Shown piece after piece: positions 8,618 through 18,323 of a DNA stretch of 35,563 nucleotides; positions within the stretch are counted from its first letter, which is position 1; each line of letters opens with the position of its first letter. This DNA comes from Methylophilaceae bacterium. GTDB lineage: Bacteria > Pseudomonadota > Gammaproteobacteria > Burkholderiales > Methylophilaceae. A program made the position numbers and the translations under genes. A model generated the notes under the pieces. That model did no database searches. It had not been told where the DNA came from and worked only from the letters and a program-made list of their open reading frames with translations. The stretch covers positions 1 through 35,563 of the forward strand of contig JAFMCM010000014.1 of assembly GCA_017857755.1 (NCBI GenBank), read 5' to 3'.

Positions 8618-9289
8618 ATGCAATATCAGTTAGATATATTTTTGGGCTCGCTGAACCAGTTTTGGGAGCAGTTAGTGAATTTTGTCCCCAAGTTGCTTGC
8701 GGTCGTCGTGATTTTATTTTTCGGTTGGGTAATTGCTAAGTTGGCAAGAACGGCTGTTAAGCGTATTTTACAACTAATTCAGTTTGATAACTTTGCACAA
8801 AAGTCTGGCTTAGAGGCTTTTATGAATAGTGGCAACGTTAATGTAACGCTCAGTGCTGTTATTAGTGAAGTGATGTATTGGCTGGTGATTATTATGTTTG
8901 TTATTACAGGCGCCAATATGCTTGGTTTGACGGAGGTGGCAGAGTTATTACATGATTTAGCATTCTATCTACCGCGTATAATTTTAGCGATTTTAGTTAT
9001 GATTTTTGGTACCTTACTTGCACGCTTTATTAACCGTCTAGTGTTTGCTTGGTTGCATAGCATTAAATTTGAACGTGCTTTAATGGTCAGCACTTCGGTT
9101 GAATATGGCATACAAATCTTGGCATTATTTATTGCGCTAGAGCAATTGGGTATTGGTGTGCAGTTAATTAATGCTCTGTTTATTATTGTATTTGGTGGGA
9201 TTTTCTTAGGTTTAGCAATCGCATTTGGTTTAGGTGGAAGAGACTGGGCTGCTAAAGTAATAGAAGATTTGTCAAAGGGAAAAAAATAA
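8618..9289 (+). CDS. CmpX-like membrane protein with TM_helix repeats (mechanosensitive-channel related)
   Basis: A 223-residue integral membrane protein. Hydrophobic segments lie at about residues 22-42, 80-100, 112-132, 148-165 and 180-205. Two copies of the conserved TM-helix motif are visible: VPKLLAVVVILFFGWVIAKL near the N terminus and LPRIILAILVMIFGTLLARF in the middle. It ends in the channel-like GLAIAFGLGGRDWAAK. This architecture matches the CmpX group; the soluble MscS beta domain is absent. The role (osmotic or membrane-tension sensing) is inferred from the family. ATG 8618 is preferred because TTTTGGAGA lies at the right spacing. It stands alone, divergent from hemC. Confidence 0.82.
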   Translation: MQYQLDIFLGSLNQFWEQLVNFVPKLLAVVVILFFGWVIAKLARTAVKRILQLIQFDNFAQKSGLEAFMNSGNVNVTLSAVISEVMYWLVIIMFVITGANMLGLTEVAELLHDLAFYLPRIILAILVMIFGTLLARFINRLVFAWLHSIKFERALMVSTSVEYGIQILALFIALEQLGIGVQLINALFIIVFGGIFLGLAIAFGLGGRDWAAKVIEDLSKGKK

Positions 9290-9821
9290 ATAGAATGGCG
9301 ACCCGCATTGACCGTAAAAAACATATTTTTTCTACTGAGTGCTGTTGTCGCCTACTAATGACAGAGAAATGCTAATTTGCAGAACCTGAAAACGCGCTTG
9401 TATTATGGTAGGCGAATAACTGCGCTAGAATTAATTAAAGTTATAAGGCGGAATCGCTAGTCAGACCATCAGAGTCAAGCTGGCGTTTTGCCATTAGTGC
9501 GATTGCTTTCATAAGGATAGGTTAATACAAGTTAATAACGTTGTGCCATCAAAAGAATTGTTTCAGTCTGGACTGCTCTTTTTGGTCACAATTCTGCTCA
9601 ATGAGTGGGCGTATTGCGAGCGGTACAACATGTGCGCTGATTAAAATACGCAACAAAATGCATCATTGAGTAAACTAGATAACAACGTTTGTTTACCCAC
9701 TTTTGCTCATCATAAGGTCTAAATAAGGTCTAAGTTAAAATGTCTATGAATCTTAGCTGTAAGTGTATTATGATTGATACTATTTTCTATCACCAAAACC
9801 AAACATAAAGCTAATCAAACC
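9290..9821. other. Long intergenic region between the CmpX-like gene and argH
   Basis: About 530 bp with no recognisable gene on either strand; the longest frames are about 35 codons with no ribosome binding site or family similarity. The one clear structure is a perfect 11-bp tandem repeat at 9712-9733, listed separately. The argH promoter presumably lies in the right-hand half, but I could not assign a convincing -35/-10 pair. Confidence 0.6.
9712..9733. repeat. Perfect tandem repeat of an 11-bp unit upstream of argH
   Basis: ATAAGGTCTAA occurs twice back to back (9712-9722 and 9723-9733), about 90 bp before the chosen argH start. The 11-bp period equals roughly one helical turn, so two protein subunits could bind the same DNA face. 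It does not resemble an ArgR box. Confidence 0.7.
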
Positions 9822-11240
9822 GTGTCAGAACATCATAAAGAGACAACATCATCACTCAATGCCAAAGCAGAAGCGTGGTCAGGACGATTCAATGAACCTG
9901 TTGCTGAGTTGGTAAAACGCTATACCGCTTCTGTTGACTTTGATCAGCGCCTTGCGGTATTTGACATTCAAGGCTCAGTCGCCCATGCGCAAATGTTAGC
10001 TGCACAAAAGATTATTTCAAACGATGATTTGATTGCCATTGAACAAGGCTTAGCTGAAGTTAAACAAGACATTGCAGCAGGTACTTTTGAGTGGTTATTA
10101 GATCTTGAAGATGTGCATCTTAATATTGAAAAAGCATTAACCGATAAAATTGGTGATGCAGGTAAGCGCTTACACACAGGTAGAAGCCGTAATGACCAGG
10201 TAGCTACCGATATACGACTCTATTTACGTGCTGTTTGTGATGATGCGATTGCAGGGATTAAGAAGTTGCAAACAAGCTTGCTGGATTTGGCAGCGCAACA
10301 TGCCCATACGATCATGCCGGGCTTTACTCATCTACAAGTGGCACAGCCAGTCACGTTTGGACACCACTTGCTGGCTTATTACGAGATGCTAAAACGGGAT
10401 GCATCTCGTTTTTCGGATTGTAGAAAACGCATAAATCAATTGCCACTGGGCGCGGCTGCTTTAGCTGGCACCAGCTATCCGATTGACCGTGAAATGGTGG
10501 CTAAATTATTAGATTTTGATGGCGTTTGCGAGAATTCTCTTGATGCCGTTTCTGATCGTGATTTTGCTATCGAGTTTACGGCAGCCAGCGCATTATTGAT
10601 GACGCATTTGTCACGCTTTTCAGAGGAGCTCATTTTATGGTGTTCACCACGGTTTGCTTTTATTGAAATCGCTGATCGCTTTTGCACAGGTTCTAGTATC
10701 ATGCCGCAGAAAAAGAACCCAGACGTGCCAGAGTTAGTGCGCGGTAAAACAGGCCGGGTGAATGGGCATTTGGTTGCTTTACTAACGCTGATGAAAGGCC
10801 AGCCATTGGCCTACAATAAAGATAACCAAGAAGATAAAGAGCCGTTGTTCGATACAGCCGATACGCTATTAGTTACATTGGAAATCTATGCCGATATGAT
10901 GCGTGGCATCACGGTTAATAAAGACAATATGCGTCAAGCCGCTTTTGAGGGTTATGCTACTGCGACCGATTTGGCTGATTATTTAGTGAAAAAAGGTATG
11001 CCATTTAGAGATGCGCATGAAGTTGTCGCTTTAGCAGTGAGACATGCTGTAGATCAAAAGTGCGACTTATCTGAACTAAGTTTAGAGCAACTGCGAACAT
11101 TTAGCGACACAATTACAGAAGATATTTTTGCTGTGTTGACTTTAGACGGTTCTGTTGCCAGCCGAAATCATATTGGTGGAACAGCACCTGAGCAGGTGTT
11201 AAAAGCGATTGCGCGCGCCAGACAGGCGCTTAACGGCTAA
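9822..11240 (+). CDS. argH: Argininosuccinate lyase
   Basis: Cleaves argininosuccinate to arginine and fumarate, the last step of arginine synthesis. The product is a fumarase/aspartase-superfamily enzyme with [20 protein letters not shown] at the start, THLQVAQPV (catalytic His near residue 170) and the signature loop [12 protein letters not shown] (about residues 290-301, catalytic Ser region). GTG at 9822 gives 472 residues and places the conserved [10 protein letters not shown] block about 15 residues in, as in homologues. The frame is open upstream to a TTG at 9774, but that extension looks non-native. It is single, convergent with hemW. Confidence 0.95.
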   Translation: MSEHHKETTSSLNAKAEAWSGRFNEPVAELVKRYTASVDFDQRLAVFDIQGSVAHAQMLAAQKIISNDDLIAIEQGLAEVKQDIAAGTFEWLLDLEDVHLNIEKALTDKIGDAGKRLHTGRSRNDQVATDIRLYLRAVCDDAIAGIKKLQTSLLDLAAQHAHTIMPGFTHLQVAQPVTFGHHLLAYYEMLKRDASRFSDCRKRINQLPLGAAALAGTSYPIDREMVAKLLDFDGVCENSLDAVSDRDFAIEFTAASALLMTHLSRFSEELILWCSPRFAFIEIADRFCTGSSIMPQKKNPDVPELVRGKTGRVNGHLVALLTLMKGQPLAYNKDNQEDKEPLFDTADTLLVTLEIYADMMRGITVNKDNMRQAAFEGYATATDLADYLVKKGMPFRDAHEVVALAVRHAVDQKCDLSELSLEQLRTFSDTITEDIFAVLTLDGSVASRNHIGGTAPEQVLKAIARARQALNG

Positions 11241-11351
11241 AGGTTGGGTAATGTGTTTATCGGCAATAGACGATGCTTCAGTCGAAAACGATAAATTTAA
11301 AGTGTGGTTTTAAAAATAACTTGATCAAACAGCCAGCGCCAACGCCCACAA

Positions 11352-12569
11352 TCATAAGAAAATAGCCAGTAAGTCGTTTAAGAATCGCTGACCTAATAAT
11401 GTCGGCTTAATAGTTTGGTTATCTCGTCTGATTAATCCTTTGCTCTCGGCTACCTGTAACTGTTTGGCGATTGTGATTAAAGGCAAGCCTGTCCGCTCTT
11501 GAAATAAATCCGTATTAAATCCTTCTGTTAATCGCAGCGCGTTCATCATAAACTCAAAGCCTAAATCTGCTTGTGTAATTAGTGTTGTTTGATCAACCGC
11601 ATTACCTGCCTCCGCATTCTCCATAAAGGCTTTGGGATGTTTATATCTTGCCTCGCGGGTGATTTGGTCGTGGTAGCTCAACTTGCTATGTGCACCAGCG
11701 CCTATGCCCAAATAATCACCAAATAACCAATAGTTGAGATTGTGTCTAGCTTGACTTTTAGGTTTACAAAAAGCAGAGGTTTCATAATGCAGATAATGAT
11801 TTTCAGCTAACAAGCTTTCTATTTTCTCTTGCATTTCTGCACTTGTATCATCACTCGGCAAGCTCGGTGGCGTGCGATAAAAAGGTGTATTTGGCTCTAA
11901 GGTTAAATGATAAAACGATAAATGCTCAGGATTTAGAGCCATTGCTTGTTTTGCATCGGCTAACGCACTCGCTAGCGATTGATTCGGCAAACCATACATC
12001 ACATCTAAATTCACGTGTTCAAAAGTAGCCAAGGCTAGTTCAGCCGCTGCGATTGCCTGTTTGTCATCATGGATTCTACCCAAAGCCTTTAAAGCGTCAG
12101 CGTTAAAACTTTGTATTCCCAAAGAAACTCGATTTACCCCAGCTTCTTTATACCCTGCAAAATGCGCTGTATCTACTGTGCCAGGGTTTGCTTCAAGTGT
12201 CACTTCTGCTGCATATTCCAATGGCGTCAACATGTTTACTGCAGAAAGGATTTCAGCAATCGACTCAGGGTTAAATAAACTAGGCGTGCCACCACCAAAA
12301 AATATACTCCGAATTTTGCGTCCATACACCCGTGGCACAGATTGCTCCAAATCCGCAATCAACGCCGCCACATAACGCTTCTCAGGAATTTCCGCCCGAC
12401 TTTCATGTGAATTAAAATCACAGTAAGGACATTTTTTTACACACCACGGAATATGGATATAGAGTGATAAGGGTGGTGAGTTTTTAAGCCCCGTTTTGGT
12501 ATAGCTACCCATCGTCGGCGCGTGTTGATTAAGGGTGTTGAAGTCTGAGACTGGAATAATGGGAATCAT
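11352..12569 (-). CDS. hemW: Radical SAM haem chaperone HemW
   Basis: Member of the HemN/HemW radical-SAM family. It shows the cluster motif C-X3-C-X2-C as IPWCVKKCPYCDFNSH (Cys43, 47, 50), followed by FFGGGTPSLF and TLEANPGTV. HemW proteins bind and deliver haem and are not coproporphyrinogen dehydrogenases; the absence of an N-terminal HemN extension and the 405-residue length fit HemW. The first ~30 residues are poorly conserved, so translation could start at an inner ATG (residue 20). It is the last gene of a minus-strand group (rph, rdgB, small unknown, recQ, hemW). Confidence 0.93.
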   Translation of the reverse strand: MIPIIPVSDFNTLNQHAPTMGSYTKTGLKNSPPLSLYIHIPWCVKKCPYCDFNSHESRAEIPEKRYVAALIADLEQSVPRVYGRKIRSIFFGGGTPSLFNPESIAEILSAVNMLTPLEYAAEVTLEANPGTVDTAHFAGYKEAGVNRVSLGIQSFNADALKALGRIHDDKQAIAAAELALATFEHVNLDVMYGLPNQSLASALADAKQAMALNPEHLSFYHLTLEPNTPFYRTPPSLPSDDTSAEMQEKIESLLAENHYLHYETSAFCKPKSQARHNLNYWLFGDYLGIGAGAHSKLSYHDQITREARYKHPKAFMENAEAGNAVDQTTLITQADLGFEFMMNALRLTEGFNTDLFQERTGLPLITIAKQLQVAESKGLIRRDNQTIKPTLLGQRFLNDLLAIFL

Positions 12570-12618
12570 GTGGGTATTATAGCTTTGTCAGCACGGTTGA
12601 TCGATTAAGAATGATAGA

Positions 12619-14454
12619 TTAATCAACCTGTGCAATCACTTCCAAAAACGCTTTCCCATACCGCTCTAACTTCGCTTGTCCAACACCACTAATCTGTCCT
12701 AGGGTATTTAAATCTTGTGGCTTTTGATTCAAGATTTCTATTAGCGTGGCATCATGAAAAATCACATAGGGTGGTACACCTTGCTCTTTGGCGAGTTCCA
12801 TGCGTTTAGCTTTTAACGCTAGCCAAACGGGGTCATCGTTGGCGCCAGCAAAGGCTTCTTTTAATCTGGCAGAGCGTTCGGCTTTGCTGCTGCGCTTTTC
12901 TGGAGTGGCATCACGACGTAGCCAAACGGCCTGTTCGCCTTTTAAGATGGGTCTTGCCGCTTCGGTTAAACGTAAACCGCCATAGGCTTCAACATCCGCT
13001 TCCAAAAATCCGCCAGCAGTCAATTGGCGATAGACACTGTGCCATTGTGCTTGGTTCAGGGCTTTGCCGATAGCGTAAGTGCTTACTTCGTTGTGTCGAA
13101 AGCGCTCTATTTGCGTCGTGGCTTTACCCAGTAATACATCAATTAGGTGCCCTGCACCAAAGCGTTGTCCTGTGCGAAATACACAAGAGAGTGCCATTTG
13201 TGCGGCTTCGGTGGCTAGCCATGTATCAACTGGATTTAAACAATTGTCACATTGTCCGCAGTTGCCAGCATGTGTTTCACCGAAGTACCGCAGGATGGAT
13301 TGGTGACGACAGTCTGTGGATTCACAATAGCCAAGTAGGGCATTGAGTTTATGTCGTTCTAAGCGTTTGCGCTCTTCAGAAGCGTCGCCGTTATCAAGCA
13401 TTTGGCGCATAGAGACGACATCGCCTAAACCATAGGTCATCCATGCATTGGCGGGTAAACCATCGCGTCCTGCACGACCCGTTTCTTGGTAATAACCTTC
13501 CATGCTTTTGGGTATGTCCATATGAGCCACAAAACGTACATTTGGTTTATCAATGCCCATACCAAACGCAATTGTCGCTACCATGATGATGCCTTCTTCA
13601 CGTAAAAAGCGACGTTGGTTTTTTTCGCGGGTTTGTGCAGATAAGCCTGCGTGATAGGGCAGTGCGTCCCAACCTTTCTCGGCTAGCCATGTAGCGGTGT
13701 CTTCAACTTTTTTGCGAGATAAACAATAAATAATGCCTGCATCATTTGGGTGTTCACGTTCTATGAACGTGAGTAATTGTTGGCGTGCATTATCTTTAAT
13801 CGTAACATGATAGCGAATATTGGGACGATCAAAACTGGAGACAAATTGCGCGGCATTTTCAAGTGCCAGTTGCGAGATGATTTCGGCGCGCGTTGGTGCG
13901 TCTGCTGTTGCGGTTAATGCAACCCGCGGTACATTAGGGAACCGGTTGTGTAATATGGTCAGTTGCCGATATTCTGGTCGGAAGTCATGTCCCCATTGCG
14001 ATACGCAATGCGCCTCATCAATGGCAAATAAGGCTAAGCCAACATGGGTATTGATTTCATCTAGTAGACTTAAAAAAATATTCACCGTTAGTCGCTCTGG
14101 GGCAACATATAATATTTTGATATCACCAGCTAATGCTTGGCTGGTGATGCGGGTATTGTCTTCCGCGCTGAGACTAGAGTTTAAAAAAGCAGCGCTTACG
14201 CCTAGTTGTTGTAGTGCATCTACTTGATCTTGCATGAGTGCAATTAAGGGTGAAACCACAATGGCTAAACCATCACGCGCCAAGGCTGGAATCTGGTAGC
14301 AAAGTGATTTGCCGCCACCAGTTGGCATCAGGACCAAAGCATCTTGTCCTGCAATCACATGCTCAACGATGGCTTGTTGTTGATCACGAAAATGGGAATA
14401 ACCAAAAGTGGTTTGTAAAATATGAATAGCGTCAGGCAATACTGACCCCATCAT
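12619..14454 (-). CDS. recQ: ATP-dependent DNA helicase RecQ
   Basis: 3'-5' superfamily 2 helicase for recombination and stalled-fork processing. 611 residues with full RecQ layout: Walker A MPTGGGKS (43-50), DEAH box (146-149) in [16 protein letters not shown], helicase C domain with [10 protein letters not shown], four-cysteine zinc region (CDNC and nearby cysteines, about 375-405), winged helix, and a C-terminal HRDC domain (about 530-611, with [14 protein letters not shown]-like helix-hairpin content). All catalytic motifs look intact. It sits between hemW and rdgB, a pair that is often adjacent in betaproteobacteria. Confidence 0.96.
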   Translation of the reverse strand: MMGSVLPDAIHILQTTFGYSHFRDQQQAIVEHVIAGQDALVLMPTGGGKSLCYQIPALARDGLAIVVSPLIALMQDQVDALQQLGVSAAFLNSSLSAEDNTRITSQALAGDIKILYVAPERLTVNIFLSLLDEINTHVGLALFAIDEAHCVSQWGHDFRPEYRQLTILHNRFPNVPRVALTATADAPTRAEIISQLALENAAQFVSSFDRPNIRYHVTIKDNARQQLLTFIEREHPNDAGIIYCLSRKKVEDTATWLAEKGWDALPYHAGLSAQTREKNQRRFLREEGIIMVATIAFGMGIDKPNVRFVAHMDIPKSMEGYYQETGRAGRDGLPANAWMTYGLGDVVSMRQMLDNGDASEERKRLERHKLNALLGYCESTDCRHQSILRYFGETHAGNCGQCDNCLNPVDTWLATEAAQMALSCVFRTGQRFGAGHLIDVLLGKATTQIERFRHNEVSTYAIGKALNQAQWHSVYRQLTAGGFLEADVEAYGGLRLTEAARPILKGEQAVWLRRDATPEKRSSKAERSARLKEAFAGANDDPVWLALKAKRMELAKEQGVPPYVIFHDATLIEILNQKPQDLNTLGQISGVGQAKLERYGKAFLEVIAQVD

Positions 14455-14609
14455 TAGCGTTATAGCTTGGATAAATGCTTGGTATTAGAATTGACATTTT
14501 AGCTATTGTACGCAAAATTTAAACAGGGAAACTAGAAAAATTAAGTTTAGGCTCTAAACTGGCGGGCGGATATTGTTTTACAACGAGAAAAGTTAGGCAG
14601 ACAACAGAA

Positions 14610-14828
14610 TTATGTTTTGTCGTAAGGATTAATTAATTCATCCACCATTTGATGCAATACTGCGCGCATTTGTGTTTCTGATACTTCCATCAGTAGACCA
14701 TCTTCAAACGCATCTTGGGTGATTTGTTGTATCTCGTCAAAGTTTTCTTTCATGACGCGGATTTTTTCTGTACAGGCGACAATGCTTTTATCATCGCGTA
14801 TCCATATAGGTAATGCTATTTTTGACAT
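14610..14828 (-). CDS. Small conserved protein of unknown function
   Basis: A 72-residue acidic, mostly helical protein beginning MSKIALPIWIRDDKSIVACTE and ending NPYDKT. I recall similar short proteins beside rdgB/hemW in other betaproteobacteria but know no assigned domain or function. It has no membrane segment or signal peptide and only one cysteine. It starts 14 bp after the rdgB stop on the same strand, so it is probably cotranscribed with rph-rdgB. The composition and the position tight behind rdgB argue for a real gene. Confidence 0.75.
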   Translation of the reverse strand: MSKIALPIWIRDDKSIVACTEKIRVMKENFDEIQQITQDAFEDGLLMEVSETQMRAVLHQMVDELINPYDKT

Positions 14829-14842
14829 ATTGTAATGTGAGA

Positions 14843-15442
14843 TTAATCCGTTAAATGTTCAATTAAATGCAGCATCTTTCTTAATGCCTGACCACGATGG
14901 CTAATTTTATTTTTAATCTCAGGACTTAACTCTGCAGCTGCTTTTCCAGTGATATCGTCTAAAAACAAAGGGTCGTAACCAAAGCCATTACTACCACGCG
15001 CTTCTTTTAAGATACTACCATGCCATATGCCCTCTGCAATCAATGGCTGTGGGTCATCATGTTTGCGCACCAGTACTAGACAACAGTAATAGTAGGCAGC
15101 ACGATTTTCTAGGCCATCTAAGGTTTTTATCAAATGCACATTGTTATTGACATCATTGCTTGGTTTTCCAGCAAAGTAGGCTGATTGCACGCCAGGCTCT
15201 CCGTTTAAAGCGGCGATGCATAAGCCAGAGTCATCAGCTAAGGCCGGCATGCTGGTTGCTAGACTTGCATGGCGCGCCTTTGATAATGCATTCTCAATGA
15301 AAGTGCAATGTGGTTCTGGTGCTTCTACGACATTAAAATCTGATTGTGGAAACACTGCAATATTAAGCGGCGATAACAATGTCTGTATTTCTGTTAATTT
15401 ACCTTTGTTCGCACTAGCTATCACCAATTTTTCAATCATCAT
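14843..15442 (-). CDS. rdgB: XTP/dITP diphosphatase (RdgB/HAM1)
   Basis: Removes dITP, XTP and related non-canonical purine triphosphates to keep them out of nucleic acids. 199 residues with the family's opening [12 protein letters not shown], the metal-binding [13 protein letters not shown] (ADDSG at 69-73), [11 protein letters not shown] and C-terminal [10 protein letters not shown]. Its ATG overlaps the rph TGA by four bases (ATGA), a standard coupling. A second in-frame ATG immediately follows the first. Confidence 0.96.
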   Translation of the reverse strand: MMIEKLVIASANKGKLTEIQTLLSPLNIAVFPQSDFNVVEAPEPHCTFIENALSKARHASLATSMPALADDSGLCIAALNGEPGVQSAYFAGKPSNDVNNNVHLIKTLDGLENRAAYYYCCLVLVRKHDDPQPLIAEGIWHGSILKEARGSNGFGYDPLFLDDITGKAAAELSPEIKNKISHRGQALRKMLHLIEHLTD

Positions 15443-16173
15443 GCGCTTAAGCCTAACACTTGTTTTTGCATGTTGAATAATTGCTTAATGCCATGTTCTG
15501 CTAAATCCGTCATCGCGTTCAAGGTCTCACGACTGAAAGGCTCACCCTCTGCAGTTCCTTGAATTTCAACAAACCCGCCACTGCTGGTCATGACAATATT
15601 CATATCGGTGTCACAATCAGAATCTTCAATATAATCTAAATCTAACACGGGGGTACCTTTGTAAACACCAACCGAAATGGCGGCAACTGCGTTGATTAAT
15701 GGCGACGCTGTGATTAGATGGTTGTCGAGTAAATAGCGAACCGCATCATGCATGGCTACATAAGCCCCTGTGATGCTGGCTGTTCTTGTGCCACCATCAG
15801 CTTGAATCACATCACAATCAAAATGAATAGTGCGCTCGCCTAGTTTTTTTAAATCAATCACAGCGCGCAAGCTTCGTCCAATCAGACGTTGAATTTCTTG
15901 TGTGCGACCTGATTGCTTGCCTCTTGCTGCCTCACGTTGCATGCGGCTACCTGTTGAACGCGGTAACATACCATATTCAGCCGTTACCCATCCCTGACAT
16001 TTGCCTTTTAGGAAGCCTGGAACGTTTTCTTCTACACTGGCGGTACAAAGTACATGAGTGTCACCAAACTTAACTAAAACAGAACCTTCTGCGTGTTTTG
16101 TGTAATGGCGAATGATTTCTACTTGGCGCAGTTCATTATGTTGACGGCCGCTAGGACGAATTAAAGATGACAT
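15439..16173 (-). CDS. rph: Ribonuclease PH
   Basis: Phosphorolytic 3'-5' exoribonuclease that trims tRNA 3' ends. 244 residues, normal length. Landmarks are the N-terminal [42 protein letters not shown] (phosphate-binding region), [31 protein letters not shown] and [16 protein letters not shown]. All look intact. It is the first gene of the rph-rdgB-unknown run, and its upstream region faces yicC divergently across about 390 bp. Confidence 0.97.
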   Translation of the reverse strand: MSSLIRPSGRQHNELRQVEIIRHYTKHAEGSVLVKFGDTHVLCTASVEENVPGFLKGKCQGWVTAEYGMLPRSTGSRMQREAARGKQSGRTQEIQRLIGRSLRAVIDLKKLGERTIHFDCDVIQADGGTRTASITGAYVAMHDAVRYLLDNHLITASPLINAVAAISVGVYKGTPVLDLDYIEDSDCDTDMNIVMTSSGGFVEIQGTAEGEPFSRETLNAMTDLAEHGIKQLFNMQKQVLGLSA

Positions 16174-16565
16174 ATTGTGAATAATCTTTTTAGTAAAAAA
16201 ACAGATTATAAAACATGCAGAAACGATGTGCTTCTTAATTCATGTTATCTGCTTGTCTCTGTTGATTACACCTCCAATTTATGCACCAGCCAAGCAAGTC
16301 CTAAGACCATCAGCATAAAGTCGTATAGTATCGCTATTGTGTTTTTTGACAGGTAGACAAAACAATACCTGTCTATAGTTAAAACTTCAGTGATGGTAGT
16401 ATAGTCCTGGAATGCGGCAAGGTTTGAGGGTTAACTTTTGCCATGTCAATAAGCCATGTCAACTCTGAGAGTTGAGGCTGAAATCTGATGGTCATTCAGA
16501 CATCGAATCAACCACATTTGATACAATTATTATCAATTACTTTAATTTTTTGTGAATAAAACAAC
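16174..16565. other. Divergent intergenic region rph/yicC
   Basis: About 390 bp with no convincing gene. It holds a perfect 8-bp inverted repeat, GACAGGTA (16348-16355) and TACCTGTC (16366-16373) with a 10-nt loop. It also holds two direct copies of GCCATGTCAA (16440-16449 and 16454-16463), and a small hairpin CAACTC-TGA-GAGTTG (16460-16474). Promoters for both flanking genes presumably lie here; none stands out. Some betaproteobacteria have a PP2C phosphatase and a Ser/Thr kinase gene at this position, and neither is present. Confidence 0.6.
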
Positions 16566-17429
16566 ATGATCATGAGCATGACGGGCTTTGCGTCCCATGA
16601 ACGCAATACGCATGATGGTATTTTACAGGTTGAGTTACGTTCTGTTAATCAGCGCTACTTGGAATTGCATTTGAAGCTAGACGATGCATTGCGGGCTCAA
16701 GAGCCAGCAATGCGCGACATTTTGAAAGCAAAACTGGGTCGCGGCAAAGTAGAGTGTCGTGTTCAGTTCCTTAAGGCGACTTCAGAGGGGGAAATACAAC
16801 TCAATGAGGCTGTTTTGCAACAGATTGCGCGTTCGGCTAGAGCTGTCACTACTTATTTTCCAGAGGCACAAGCCATTGATCCTTTGGCTGTTTTACGGAT
16901 GCCTGGTGTTATGTCGACGCCAGTTATTCATATTGAGGCTTTATCGCAAGAGTTACTTAGCGTACTTGAGTTGGTAGTGACAGAATTAATGGCGGCTAGA
17001 GGAAGAGAGGGCGAGAAATTAAAGAAGGTGATTTTAACGCGGCTGGCTGAAATAGAGTCGCTAATCACCATAGTCAAACCGATGTTGCCTAATTTGGTGG
17101 TAGCGTACCAAGACAAGTTGTTAACAAAATTAAAGGAAGCGCAACTTAGTCAAGATGAAGAGCGGATTCGACAAGAAATCATACTGTATACACAGCGGAT
17201 TGATGTGGATGAAGAGCTGTCTCGTTTAGACGCGCATGTGAACGAAGTGAAGCGCATTCTCGATGCAGGGGGGATGGCGGGCAAACAATTAGATTTTTTA
17301 ATGCAAGAGATGAATCGTGAGGCCAATACATTGGGCTCAAAATCAGTTGCCGTTGAAACTACCCAAATCGCAATGCAACTTAAAGTGTTGATTGAACAAA
17401 TGCGGGAACAGATTCAAAATATTGAATAA
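16566..17429 (+). CDS. yicC: YicC family endoribonuclease
   Basis: 287-residue YicC/YloC protein. E. coli YicC is an endoribonuclease that promotes decay of the small RNA RyhB; the family is widely conserved. It starts with MSMTGFASHER and VELRSVNQRYLELHLKL and ends with the strongly conserved DEELSRLDAHVNEVKRIL and LDFLMQEMNREANTLGSKS. Two in-frame ATGs (16566 and 16572) are possible; the second gives the common MSMTGF start. It heads a plus-strand run with gmk, rpoZ and spoT. Confidence 0.94.
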   Translation: MIMSMTGFASHERNTHDGILQVELRSVNQRYLELHLKLDDALRAQEPAMRDILKAKLGRGKVECRVQFLKATSEGEIQLNEAVLQQIARSARAVTTYFPEAQAIDPLAVLRMPGVMSTPVIHIEALSQELLSVLELVVTELMAARGREGEKLKKVILTRLAEIESLITIVKPMLPNLVVAYQDKLLTKLKEAQLSQDEERIRQEIILYTQRIDVDEELSRLDAHVNEVKRILDAGGMAGKQLDFLMQEMNREANTLGSKSVAVETTQIAMQLKVLIEQMREQIQNIE

Positions 17430-17470
17430 TATTCGGCATCTTCTATCATAAAATCAACTAAAATACGTTC

Positions 17471-18082
17471 ATGATTTCAGGCAACTTATTTATTATTACG
17501 GCAGCATCCGGTGCAGGTAAAACCAGTTTGGTAAAAGCCTTGTTGGATAAAGATGCCCACGTCAAACTGTCTATTTCTCATACCACGCGTGTACCAAGGC
17601 CTGGAGAAGAAGATGGGGTGCATTATCACTTTGTTGATGAAGCAACTTTTTTAGGGATGCTAGAAAAGGGCGCTTTTTTGGAAAGCGCCCAAGTACATAG
17701 TGCGCGCTATGGCACATCAGAAAAAGCAGTGAATACGGCTTTGGCAGCAGGTCACGATGTGATTCTAGAAATTGATTGGCAAGGTGCTGAGCAAGTGCGA
17801 GCAATTTACCCGCTCGCGGTGAGTATATTTATTTTGCCACCATCATTGGATACCTTGGCGGAGCGATTAAAAGGTAGAGCGCAAGATAGTGATGCAGTGA
17901 TTGCTAGTCGCTTAGCTGTGGCACGTGAAGAAATGCGCCACTTAGTCGCGTTTGATTATGTTACAATCAACGATAAATTTGAAGATGCTCTACAAGATTT
18001 GATTGCGATTATTCAAGCGCAGCGACTAAAAACAAACACACAATTAGAACGCCATAGCGCGTTAATTCAAACACTGGTTTAA
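17471..18082 (+). CDS. gmk: Guanylate kinase
   Basis: Phosphorylates GMP to GDP, feeding GTP and (p)ppGpp pools. 203 residues. The P-loop ASGAGKTS is at 12-19, the GMP-binding segment SISHTTRVPRPGEEDGVHYHF follows, then EIDWQGAEQVR and the lid region RLKGRAQDSD. No Shine-Dalgarno is visible before ATG 17471, and a TAAAAT box ends 6 nt upstream. The adjacency to rpoZ and spoT is the conserved stringent-response cluster order. Confidence 0.97.
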   Translation: MISGNLFIITAASGAGKTSLVKALLDKDAHVKLSISHTTRVPRPGEEDGVHYHFVDEATFLGMLEKGAFLESAQVHSARYGTSEKAVNTALAAGHDVILEIDWQGAEQVRAIYPLAVSIFILPPSLDTLAERLKGRAQDSDAVIASRLAVAREEMRHLVAFDYVTINDKFEDALQDLIAIIQAQRLKTNTQLERHSALIQTLV

Positions 18083-18099
18083 CTTAAAGGATACTTACC

Positions 18100-18306
18100 A
18101 TGGCACGTATTACTGTAGATGATTGTTTAGACAATATTCCAAATCGCTTTCAGCTGACACTGGTTGCAGCTTACCGTGCTCGTCAAATTGCAAACGGTTC
18201 TGACCCTTTGGTGAATATGCATGGTTTACGTGACAAGCCAACGGTGATTGCTTTGCGTGAAATTGCAGCAGGTAAAGTGGGTATAGAACTTTTAAATCGT
18301 AATTAG
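18100..18306 (+). CDS. rpoZ: RNA polymerase omega subunit
   Basis: Smallest core RNA polymerase subunit, assisting beta' folding and forming part of one ppGpp-binding site in proteobacteria. 68 residues beginning [19 protein letters not shown], with the conserved AAYRARQI helix and a C-terminal [14 protein letters not shown]. It is preceded by AAAGGA and lies 17 bp after gmk and 17 bp before spoT. Confidence 0.97.
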   Translation: MARITVDDCLDNIPNRFQLTLVAAYRARQIANGSDPLVNMHGLRDKPTVIALREIAAGKVGIELLNRN

Positions 18307-18323
18307 TCGTATTCTTCAATCCT

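Noticed and set aside
9549-9659. Short minus-strand frame in the argH upstream gap
   Set aside because: About 36 codons, no SD, TTG start only and no recognisable family.
9774-9821. TTG start of argH giving a 16-residue longer protein
   Set aside because: The extra residues are unlike the family N terminus; GTG 9822 gives a more normal length.
16271-16432. Minus-strand open stretch of about 50 codons ending in a hydrophobic segment and HKLEV
   Set aside because: No good start codon or ribosome binding site and no recognised family; probably chance, though a gene remnant cannot be excluded.
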